A DNA stretch of 8,195 nucleotides, from assembly GCA_020724205.1 (NCBI GenBank), contig DYHK01000002.1:3444-11638 (forward strand), read 5' to 3'. The first letter of the stretch is position 1, and each line of letters begins with the position of its first letter. This document shows, piece after piece, positions 1-5,943 of this stretch. Below the pieces are notes generated by a model. That model was not told the DNA's origin and made no database searches. It worked only from the letters and a program-made list of their open reading frames with translations. A program made the position numbers and the translations under genes. Source of the DNA: Candidatus Aenigmatarchaeum sp. Lineage in GTDB: Archaea; Nanobdellota; Nanobdellia; Pacearchaeales; GW2011-AR1.

Positions 1-1232
1 AGTGTTCTAAGGGCTTCATGTCTAGACATCACTCTACCAGCTCCGTGTGCCGTCGATGAAAATGATAATTCCTCTGCTTTTTTTGTTCCAACAAGTACAT
101 ACGAAGAAGTTCCCATACTTCCTGGAATAAATATTGGCTGTCCAGTCTCTTTATATTTTTCAGGAAGCTCTTTTTTTCCAGGTCCAAAACTTCTAGTAGC
201 TCCCTTTCTATGTACACATAAAAGTTTCTTCTTTCCATCAACAATATGCTCCTCAAACTTTGCAATATTATGGCAGATATCATAAACTACCTCTGCCTTA
301 AAATGAGGAAAAACTTTTTTTAATCCCTCACGACAAAGATAAGTTAAAATTTGCTTATTACAGAATGCAAAATTAGCAGCACAGCACATTGCAGAATAAT
401 ACTTCTTGCCTAACTCAGAGTTTATAGGAGCATAAGTTAACTGCCTGTCAACTAAGTGCTCGTTTCCATACTCCTTATCCATGTGCTTAATATAATCTGA
501 AGCAATCTGATGCCCAAACCCTCTAGAACCACAATGAATCATAATTACTACTTGGTTCATCTCTAAACCAAAAACCTCAGCAGTTTTTTTATCAAAAATT
601 TCATCAACACACTGTATTTCTAAAAAGTGATTTCCGCTTCCAATACTTCCAAGCTGATTTACACCACGATTAATAGCTTCAATAGAAACATTTTCAGGAT
701 TAGCTCCTTCCATCATTCCACTCTCTTCTGAAAATAAGTAATCTTCCTTACCCCCATAACCCTTATCAACAGCCCACCTAGCTCCCCTAACCATTATCTC
801 TTTCAATTCATCTTTAGTTATCTTAACTCTTGTTCCCTTACCAACACCCGAAGGAATCTCCTTATACAATTGCTTTGAGATCTTGCTTCTTACCTCTTTA
901 TTATCAATATCTTTTCTTGTTAGGTTTGTTCTCAATAATCTAACACTACAATTAATATCATAACCAACTCCTCCAGGGCTTATTACTCCCTCTTCCATAT
1001 TAAATGCAGCAACTCCTCCTATTGAAAATCCATAGCCCTGATGTGCATCTGGTAATACAACAGAATACTTTTCAATACCTGGAAGTGTAGCAACATTCTC
1101 CATCTGAGAAATACACTTATCCTTTTTCATGTCTTTTAACAGCTTCTCCGACGCATAAATCCTTACAGGAACATTCATCTTCCCGTGCCTTTCAACCTGA
1201 TAAACATCCTTAGAAATTTTCTTTACTTCCAT
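1..1232 (-). CDS. rtcB: RtcB, tRNA-splicing/RNA-repair ligase (C-terminus cut by window edge)
   Basis: RtcB joins RNA 2',3'-cyclic phosphate or 3'-phosphate ends to 5'-OH ends, using GTP and Mn2+. In archaea it seals tRNA exon halves. Translating from the ATG at 1232 gives 410 codons and no stop before the edge; with archaeal RtcB near 480 residues, roughly 70 are missing. The catalytic set is visible: GGVGYDINCS with metal ligands Asp92 and Cys95, GSGNHFLE with Asn201/His202, IHCGSRGFGHQ with His233, DICHNIAK with His321, VHRKGATRSFGPG, PGSMGTSSYVL, and STAHGAGR with His396, the equivalent of the guanylylated histidine (His404 in Pyrococcus horikoshii). Positions match the Pyrococcus enzyme closely, which supports the start. 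The C-terminal GMP-contacting lysine lies outside the window. No intein interrupts the visible part, although inteins occur in some archaeal RtcBs. Its partner archease is at 4120-4530. The gene appears to have its own promoter. Confidence 0.97.
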   Translation of the reverse strand, partial: MEVKKISKDVYQVERHGKMNVPVRIYASEKLLKDMKKDKCISQMENVATLPGIEKYSVVLPDAHQGYGFSIGGVAAFNMEEGVISPGGVGYDINCSVRLLRTNLTRKDIDNKEVRSKISKQLYKEIPSGVGKGTRVKITKDELKEIMVRGARWAVDKGYGGKEDYLFSEESGMMEGANPENVSIEAINRGVNQLGSIGSGNHFLEIQCVDEIFDKKTAEVFGLEMNQVVIMIHCGSRGFGHQIASDYIKHMDKEYGNEHLVDRQLTYAPINSELGKKYYSAMCCAANFAFCNKQILTYLCREGLKKVFPHFKAEVVYDICHNIAKFEEHIVDGKKKLLCVHRKGATRSFGPGKKELPEKYKETGQPIFIPGSMGTSSYVLVGTKKAEELSFSSTAHGAGRVMSRHEALRT

Positions 1233-1251
1233 TAAAAATAGTATTATTGAG

Positions 1252-1262
1252 CATTTATATTG
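1252..1262 (-). promoter_or_regulatory. Probable TATA box of rtcB (leaderless transcript)
   Basis: Read on the minus strand, this is CAATATAAATG preceded by an A-rich stretch (AAAAG) that could act as BRE. Its centre is about 25 nt upstream of the rtcB ATG, so transcription would start at or next to the start codon. No Shine-Dalgarno sequence precedes the ATG, which fits a leaderless mRNA. A second AT-rich candidate (TTTTTTATATC, around 1276-1286) would give a leader of about 20 nt, so the assignment is not exclusive. Confidence 0.5.
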
Positions 1263-1375
1263 CTTTTGATTGCAAGATATAAAAAAGTAATGTGTAAATA
1301 TCTCTGAAATCCAAGAGGTTATAATCATATTTAATTATCAAGTATTATCTTAACTGAATATTACTTATAAACTAC

Positions 1376-1443
1376 ATTTAATCTAATATAAAGTAGTTAA
1401 GTTTGGAGAAATTATGTTATTTACAATATTAAAGGTTAACTAG
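1376..1443. repeat. 68-nt intergenic element, copy A
   Basis: This 68-nt stretch aligns without gaps to 5861-5928 in the same orientation: 53 of 68 positions are identical and 9 of the 15 differences are transitions. Shared blocks include ATTTAATCT, TAAAGTA, GTTTG, ATTTACAATATTAA and a terminal ACTAG (plus-strand reading). It begins 35 nt beyond the stop codon of the secreted protein gene at 1478 and ends about 143 nt before the rtcB start. It shows no open reading frame, terminal inverted repeat or obvious strong hairpin. It could be an operon-boundary RNA or DNA element, a 3'-UTR element, or a relic of a duplicated spacer. Function is unknown. Confidence 0.75.
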
Positions 1444-1477
1444 CATAAAATTTGATATAGTTTATTTTAATGAAATG

Positions 1478-2353
1478 CTATCTTCTCTTCCTCATTAAGA
1501 AATAAACAGCACTTATCATCAATAAACTAACAATTACATTAAAAAAACTAAAGAAAGGAAGCGAGGTTTGTGTTGGACAAGGGAACTGCCTCTCTCCAGA
1601 CTTACACCAAGTCTGTGTAGAATCACTTACTATTCTTCCATTTACATCCTTTAAATTAGCAGTCCAAGATAATACTAAAGTTCCTCCATCACTGCAAGTA
1701 TTCTGTAGGGGCCTTGTTATAACATCACAAGTTAATATTCTATCAGAAAGATCATCATTACAAGGATTTCCCTTAACAAAAGTCTCAACACAATTTCCTC
1801 CTCCACTTGAAGTTGCATTCCACTTACACCCACAATTTCCATAATAAACACAAGCATCCTCATCAACATATCTCGCATGACAGAATTGAGCAAGATCTCC
1901 ATCTTCATCTCTTATATTTGCTCTTTGTTCAATATAATTTTTTATTCCCTCAGGAATTTGTGCACTTCCTCCATAACTCTCGCAAGTTGCTTTAGTCAGG
2001 AAATTGCTACACGAATTAATATTAAGTGGCTCTTCTTTTACACAAACAGAACTTGCACTAGCTCCATTGCAAACATATCCCTCTAAACAGCAAGTTGTTT
2101 GTGGATTCCCTGTTCCAGAAACTCCATCTGCCCTATAACAGCTTGAAGAAGCATTTGTCAAAGTAGTTCCGTCCCCAAACTCATTCCAATAAGGGTTTCC
2201 ATTATGAACCTCACACACAGCAGCTCCATGTGTATAGAACACAGTTCCATCCCCGTCAGAATAAGTCACAGCTCCAAAAACAAAACTAAAGCTGAAAGCT
2301 AGAGCTAGTAAAAATACAATTCCCTTTATTAAATTTAATTTATATTGCCTCAT
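1478..2353 (-). CDS. Secreted Cys-rich protein with C-terminal membrane anchor/sorting-like tail
   Basis: I do not recognise a named family. The 291-residue product starts with a basic segment and a hydrophobic signal sequence (residues 9-27, cleavage plausible near FVFGA). An extracellular region with 18 cysteines follows, including CCLEGYVCN (88-96), a run of paired cysteines at 158-188 (GNCGCKWN) and more up to Cys259. The C-terminus is tripartite: LPFFSFFN (265-272), a hydrophobic helix to about 287, and the basic tail RKRR. That is the layout of sortase/archaeosortase-type sorting signals, although the motif is not the haloarchaeal PGF type. It may simply be a membrane anchor. Its ATG overlaps the end of the 527-residue gene by 14 nt, so the two are probably translated together and work at the cell surface. 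The high cysteine content suggests disulfide-stabilised folds. Confidence 0.85.
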   Translation of the reverse strand: MRQYKLNLIKGIVFLLALAFSFSFVFGAVTYSDGDGTVFYTHGAAVCEVHNGNPYWNEFGDGTTLTNASSSCYRADGVSGTGNPQTTCCLEGYVCNGASASSVCVKEEPLNINSCSNFLTKATCESYGGSAQIPEGIKNYIEQRANIRDEDGDLAQFCHARYVDEDACVYYGNCGCKWNATSSGGGNCVETFVKGNPCNDDLSDRILTCDVITRPLQNTCSDGGTLVLSWTANLKDVNGRIVSDSTQTWCKSGERQFPCPTQTSLPFFSFFNVIVSLLMISAVYFLMRKRR

Positions 2354-3923
2354 AACCTACTCTTAGAGCTGCAAAGTGTTCTCCTTCTGTTAAGAATGTT
2401 CTATTAAACTCTACTACTCTACTGTAATTTCCATTCCATTTTCCAAGAAGCTGAGTCTCGTATGGTTTTCCAGGATCAAATGTCCACTCAAACCAGAAGT
2501 TATAACTAACATTCTGATTTGTATTCGGCTTTGGAAGATCATAACAATGTAATCTATTTACTCCAGAGCTCACATTATAATATGCAAATCCGCTACTCTG
2601 AGCCTGAGTCTCATTCTTTGTACAATTTGCAACGAAACTCTGATTAGCATTAAAGTAAACAGGGACTCCCTGAGGAATTACCTCTCCATACTCAGGATTT
2701 GAAATTATTGCAAATAAGTTTATTCCCTCTTTATACACTAAAATATCTGTGAAATCCATTGCTCTTTGTGGAACTCCTCCAGACACATTCTGCTCTGTTG
2801 CAGTAGCTGTTATTGTATAATGTGCCTGTTGTGAGTAAGAATAAGTTGTATTACAGTTATTTCCAGTTAAGCAATTATAGAATGTCTTAACATCACTAGT
2901 TCCAACAGCCCCAAAATCCCATCTTATACTTAGATCTCTTGAAGCACTTGATACTTGTTCAAAATTAATTGTATCGTTAATACTATATTTTTCCCACTCA
3001 TTTATATTATCTCTTTTTACAGGCTTAACAATTTCTATCTCAGGAGCCTTATACTCTTGACAGCTTTGTAAGTCAGCATCACAAACTAATCCAGGTATAC
3101 AGCTATCTTGAAGACCATAACAATCACTGCACTGACATCCCTCTCCAACCTCACATATTCCATCATAATCGCACTTAAAATCCTCGCATAACTCAGGAGC
3201 CCTACATACTCCATCTGCACATAAAGTTTCTCCCTCCTCACATCCACTTACAGGCTGACACTGTCCTGTTGTTTGATTTAGTATAGTTCCAGGAGGACAG
3301 CTAACTCCTCCAGCAAAAGCAGATGAACAGCAAAGATCAAACGCATAAATATTATTTGAAGCTAAATGAGAATTTATAGAACCTGACAGGCTAACAATTA
3401 ATTCTTCATTTCCAGAACAAGCTCCTCCAGATACAACACGACACTTCAAGTCCCCATAGCAAACATTAACTGAATAAGACTCACGTTGAAAAGCAAGCTG
3501 AACATCAACAGCACTTACTCTTCCGTCACTATTAATATCAGCTCCAACACATCTTACATCAGAACTATAATTTGAGAGTAATGCACAAGATTGCACTATG
3601 GTAGAATTAGGAGAGTATCCTGTTGCATGCGCATTTTTAAAATCATTTAATTTCAAGACAAAATTTCTTTCATTACATAAATGAGGGTTTCCAGAAACAG
3701 AGTAATTCTTTCCAAATATTTCATTATAACAAATCTCAGTTGTATATCCCGAAGCACTAGAGTTCCAGACAGCTCCATGAGAATTAACAGCAGAAGATAA
3801 CCTTAAAATTACCTGAGAATCATCACACGAATTTGCAGCACTAATAAAATTAATATTTATTAATAGTATTAATAAAAAAGTAAGTATTCCTAAAGCTAAA
3901 ACTAACCCTCTTTTCTTCTTCAT
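2340..3923 (-). CDS. Secreted Cys-rich surface protein with NSH repeats, dockerin-like loop and PKD-like domains
   Basis: This 527-residue exported protein belongs to no family I can name. A basic N-terminus and hydrophobic core (6-29) form a signal peptide, with likely cleavage near SAA. Residues 33-199 hold three divergent repeats, Cys-x(13-14)-Asn-[Ser/Ala]-His followed 12-16 residues later by Cys (N47/H49/C65, N97/H99/C113, N184/H186/C198). Between the second and third lies DINSDGRVSAVD (129-140), a dockerin/EF-hand calcium loop with Asp129, Asn131, Asp133 and Asp140. A Cys-rich stretch at 209-288 includes DGICEVGEGCQCSDC. Residues 295-378 and about 400-523 look like PKD-type beta domains (IRWDFG...YTITATATE; WFEWTFDPG...HFAALRVGYE). 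Roughly fifteen N-x-S/T sequons suggest glycosylation. There is no C-terminal membrane helix, so it may be released or held by its co-transcribed partner at 1478-2353. A surface adhesion or binding role is inference. Confidence 0.85.
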   Translation of the reverse strand: MKKKRGLVLALGILTFLLILLININFISAANSCDDSQVILRLSSAVNSHGAVWNSSASGYTTEICYNEIFGKNYSVSGNPHLCNERNFVLKLNDFKNAHATGYSPNSTIVQSCALLSNYSSDVRCVGADINSDGRVSAVDVQLAFQRESYSVNVCYGDLKCRVVSGGACSGNEELIVSLSGSINSHLASNNIYAFDLCCSSAFAGGVSCPPGTILNQTTGQCQPVSGCEEGETLCADGVCRAPELCEDFKCDYDGICEVGEGCQCSDCYGLQDSCIPGLVCDADLQSCQEYKAPEIEIVKPVKRDNINEWEKYSINDTINFEQVSSASRDLSIRWDFGAVGTSDVKTFYNCLTGNNCNTTYSYSQQAHYTITATATEQNVSGGVPQRAMDFTDILVYKEGINLFAIISNPEYGEVIPQGVPVYFNANQSFVANCTKNETQAQSSGFAYYNVSSGVNRLHCYDLPKPNTNQNVSYNFWFEWTFDPGKPYETQLLGKWNGNYSRVVEFNRTFLTEGEHFAALRVGYEAI

Positions 3924-3948
3924 TTTATACCCTATTTTATGCTCTTTA

Positions 3949-3958
3949 ATTTATAAAG
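3949..3958 (-). promoter_or_regulatory. Probable TATA box of the secreted-protein operon
   Basis: The minus strand reads CTTTATAAAT here, centred about 30 nt upstream of the ATG at 3923. That places the transcript start within a few nucleotides of the start codon. The sequence before the ATG (GGGTATAAA) has no Shine-Dalgarno motif, consistent with a leaderless or near-leaderless mRNA for the 527-residue protein and its overlapping partner. Confidence 0.5.
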
Positions 3959-4045
3959 TTATTGATGATGTTTATCGTACAATCCTAAAATAGGTAAAAG
4001 ATAGAATTAGTATTAATCTGGATAGTGTAAGCTAATAATAAATGG

Positions 4046-4069
4046 TAAATTTTCACAAGAGAAAATTTA
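4046..4069. other. Perfect 9-bp hairpin in the gap between archease and the secreted-protein operon
   Basis: TAAATTTTC (4046-4054), a 6-nt loop, and GAAAATTTA (4061-4069) form a perfect 9-bp inverted repeat. It lies 51-74 nt beyond the archease stop codon in the direction of transcription. No long U-tract follows it, so it is not a classic intrinsic terminator. It could be an RNA 3'-end or processing structure or a protein-binding palindrome. The pairing is mostly A-T, so chance occurrence in this AT-rich spacer is possible. Confidence 0.45.
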
Positions 4070-4119
4070 TAGTGGTTAAGTTAAAATAATTAAATTACTT
4101 GTTTTATTTTATAATCTCA

Positions 4120-4530
4120 TCACACGTCCAGTACAACCTGACACTTCCAAACTCCACTAATTTTCTTTACAAACATATCATTATAAGTCACAGCCTTTAT
4201 TGAAAGTCCTACAGGATAATTCTTAATCTTATCTCCATACAACTCTCCGGTTAACATCATATTCTTATTATCTATTTTTATTTTCAATTTACTTACAAGA
4301 AAATCCTCAGCATCAACAAGAATAATTGCTCTCTCTAATAAATTATAAAGCAGAGAATCTAGGTCTTCACCACTAACACTTATTTTTTTCTTTATCTTGC
4401 TCTTAACTCTTCCCTTATACATTGCATTAAATGTAGCCATAACAGCATTTTCAAATACCTTGTTTAGTGTTTTTCCGTAAGCTACAAATTTAATGTCTGC
4501 TGTGTGAGGTAAAAACTTAAACTTATTCAT
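4120..4530 (-). CDS. Archease, activator of RtcB RNA ligase
   Basis: Archease speeds up guanylylation and multiple turnover of RtcB. The product (136 residues from the chosen start) has the family hallmarks: FLPHTADIKFVAYG near the N-terminus with Asp12, the KAVTY motif with Lys112, and a C-terminus ending Leu-Asp-Val (Asp135). Asp12 and the C-terminal Asp correspond to the metal-binding aspartates of Pyrococcus archease. As I recall the family, His usually follows KAVTY; here it is Asn. An in-frame ATG at 4542 would add four residues (MGKR). I prefer 4530 because it makes an ATGA overlap with the preceding gene's stop and gives Pyrococcus-like numbering. The gene is the last of a three-gene unit behind two prepilin-like genes rather than next to rtcB, whose start is about 2.9 kb further downstream. 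That makes its expression depend on the pilin operon unless an internal promoter exists. Confidence 0.93.
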   Translation of the reverse strand: MNKFKFLPHTADIKFVAYGKTLNKVFENAVMATFNAMYKGRVKSKIKKKISVSGEDLDSLLYNLLERAIILVDAEDFLVSKLKIKIDNKNMMLTGELYGDKIKNYPVGLSIKAVTYNDMFVKKISGVWKCQVVLDV

Positions 4531-4946
4531 TCTTTTTCCCATACAAATATTTTTATCTTTTTAGGAGAATATATCTGCAGTGTAGAACTTATTGAAACCT
4601 CTTCAGAGACTATTTCATTTTCAGTATAATAGCTTGAAGCCCTCTCAAGACTGCATATCTGATTTATCTCACATATTCTGTAAGTATACATATATTCTGC
4701 AGGCATAAACTGATTTATTGTAGAATTTATTTTTTCATTTCCTTCCTCATCATTGACAAGTACAGCCTCTCTTAATTGAGGGTCTGCCTGAATCTTATTA
4801 AGAATAATCCTTTCAAGCTGAATTACCTCTTCTCTTTGGTTTGGTTTGTGAACCTTCTGAACATAAATAAAACTCAGGACTGCAACAATAAGCATTATCG
4901 CTATAAATGCCTCAATTATTTTTACAAGTCCTTTTTTGTTTCTCAT
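4527..4946 (-). CDS. Small prepilin-like membrane protein
   Basis: This 139-residue protein has a class III (type IV prepilin-like) N-terminus: RNKKG followed by a hydrophobic helix (about residues 7-28, LVKIIEAFIAIMLIVAVLSF). Cleavage after Gly6 would put Glu12 at +6, one position later than the usual +5, so processing by prepilin peptidase is likely but not certain. The rest is a short, mostly polar extracellular domain with two cysteines (Cys93 and Cys98) that could pair. It begins 8 nt after the stop of the larger prepilin-like gene and shares an ATGA overlap with archease, so it sits mid-operon. No Shine-Dalgarno is seen (TTTTCAAA before ATG). A minor pilin or pilus-associated subunit is the best reading. 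The globular part matches no family I recognise. Confidence 0.8.
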   Translation of the reverse strand: MRNKKGLVKIIEAFIAIMLIVAVLSFIYVQKVHKPNQREEVIQLERIILNKIQADPQLREAVLVNDEEGNEKINSTINQFMPAEYMYTYRICEINQICSLERASSYYTENEIVSEEVSISSTLQIYSPKKIKIFVWEKE

Positions 4947-4954
4947 TTTGAAAA

Positions 4955-5701
4955 TTAATAAGTTATCACAGTAACACTTGCCTGCTTTATATCAGCTGTT
5001 TCATTTAGTATTTCAATAGACATGCTCTTTGCAAAGACACTAACTCCTTGTGGGATATTATTGCTTATATCAAACTCAATCTTTTGAAAATCAAATATTT
5101 TAATTGCAAAATCACTTCCAGAAGGAACAATTTCTTTTCTAAGGTTATTATAATCATTAAAGTAGGTTGCATTGAATCTTTCAAGATTCTTTCTAGACCA
5201 CACAGATTTTTCAGATATTTTTCCAAGAATATAATCTTCATTATTAATATCAAGGAGGTGACAGTTACTAAGTTCATCCTGGTTTGGGAGAATTTCGTCT
5301 GAGCAGTATAGAGTATAAAAAGTATCTTCATTCTCAGGAAGAGTAGAAGTTTCTATTCTAATTTTATCACTAACTATCTGGGACTTAAGGATATTATCTT
5401 CCTTATCTTTTACGAGAAGATTTCTCTCACCATTACACTTAAGACCAATAATATTATCAATTTCAAAACAGCCCGCGCCCTTTGAAGCTCCGATAACATC
5501 AGGATCATTTATCTTAATAGAAACACTAGACAAACTTGTAGATAAATTATTGTCAACATTTAGGAATACAAAATTTGTTGTACCCTCATTTGAGGTTTGT
5601 TTGAAAGGATTGAAGATAACTATTAGGAATATAACAAAACCCACAAATATCACAAATGAAATAATTATTTCAACATGCATCTGCCCCTTTTTATTTTCCA
5701 T
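4955..5701 (-). CDS. Prepilin-like protein with class III signal (type IV pilin or minor pilin)
   Basis: From the ATG at 5701 the product is 248 residues. It opens with MENKKG then QMHVE and a long hydrophobic helix (12-32). Cleavage after Gly6 would leave Glu11 at +5, the canonical type IV pilin arrangement. The C-terminal part is a beta-rich-looking extracellular domain with a few cysteines and the fragment SMSIEILNETADIKQASVTVITY at its end in shortened form (ending VTVITY). A TTG at 5716 would add five residues, but it lies only a few bases from the TATA-like sequence at 5719-5731, so 5701 is the better start. The gene leads a unit with the small prepilin and archease and lies just downstream of two GspF-type pilus membrane proteins that would assemble it. 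It is large for a major pilin, so a minor or tip subunit is equally possible. Confidence 0.82.
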   Translation of the reverse strand: MENKKGQMHVEIIISFVIFVGFVIFLIVIFNPFKQTSNEGTTNFVFLNVDNNLSTSLSSVSIKINDPDVIGASKGAGCFEIDNIIGLKCNGERNLLVKDKEDNILKSQIVSDKIRIETSTLPENEDTFYTLYCSDEILPNQDELSNCHLLDINNEDYILGKISEKSVWSRKNLERFNATYFNDYNNLRKEIVPSGSDFAIKIFDFQKIEFDISNNIPQGVSVFAKSMSIEILNETADIKQASVTVITY

Positions 5702-5718
5702 ATTCAAAAGAGTCAATC

Positions 5719-5731
5719 TATATATTTAAAT
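5719..5731 (-). promoter_or_regulatory. Probable TATA box of the prepilin-archease operon
   Basis: The minus strand reads ATTTAAATATATAG across this site. Its centre is about 24-25 nt upstream of the ATG at 5701, giving a transcript starting at or near that codon. No Shine-Dalgarno motif is present. This placement decides the start at 5701 against the TTG at 5716. Confidence 0.55.
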
Positions 5732-5736
5732 TAAGC

Positions 5737-5810
5737 GATGAAATAGGTTAGTGTAGCTAAAAGTTATAATTTATATGATAATTAGATGAAGTATGCAAAT
5801 GTAGCTAAAA
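5737..5810. repeat. Two-copy direct repeat (26-nt units, 48-nt period) upstream of the prepilin promoter
   Basis: The unit at 5737-5762 and the unit at 5785-5810 agree at 21 of 26 positions. Both begin GATGAA and end with the identical 11-mer TGTAGCTAAAA (plus-strand reading). The pair lies directly upstream of the TATA-like element for the prepilin operon, starting 6 nt from it, so paired binding sites for a regulator are plausible. A period of 48 nt is not a whole-number multiple of 10.5 bp but is close to 4.5 turns. Function is unknown. Confidence 0.55.
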
Positions 5811-5860
5811 TCTGTAGGGAGTATGTTAGTTGTCAGTTATTTAATGCTTAATATGATATA

Positions 5861-5928
5861 ATTTAATCTCATTTAAAGTAATTGGGTTTGGTAGAGTTAT
5901 ATCATTTACAATATTAAGAATTTACTAG
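5861..5928. repeat. 68-nt intergenic element, copy B
   Basis: This is the second copy of the element at 1376-1443, in the same orientation and ungapped, with 53/68 identity. It begins 15 nt after the stop of the GspF/TadC-like gene at 5944 and ends 159 nt before the prepilin start. Copy A likewise lies between a stop codon and the next promoter. The two spacers are 242 and 245 nt long. Direct orientation means recombination between copies would excise the intervening 4.5 kb holding the prepilins, archease and secreted proteins. Confidence 0.75.
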
Positions 5929-5943
5929 AATGAATATTTTTTA

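Noticed and set aside
29..283. 84-codon minus-strand frame near the left edge
   Set aside because: It overlaps the rtcB frame, which carries the catalytic motifs through this stretch up to His396 and beyond.
1807..2086. Plus-strand open frames of 62 and 69 codons inside the secreted Cys-rich gene
   Set aside because: They lie antisense to a well-supported gene with signal peptide and sorting-like tail, and their translations show no family features.
3962..3968. TGATGAT resembling a C box of a C/D guide RNA
   Set aside because: No CTGA D boxes or second C'/D' pair occur at the required spacing.
4046..4069. Intrinsic terminator
   Set aside because: The stem is A-T rich and is not followed by a U-tract in the transcribed direction, so I list it only as a hairpin.
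4531..4542. ATG four codons upstream for archease
   Set aside because: The ATG at 4530 gives the ATGA overlap and places the metal-binding Asp at position 12 as in Pyrococcus archease. The upstream start remains possible.
5702..5716. TTG start five codons upstream for the large prepilin-like gene
   Set aside because: It lies almost on the TATA-like box; the ATG at 5701 fits a leaderless start and a short prepilin leader.
5737..5810. CRISPR-like array
   Set aside because: There are only two imperfect units and a single 22-nt spacer, with no cas genes.
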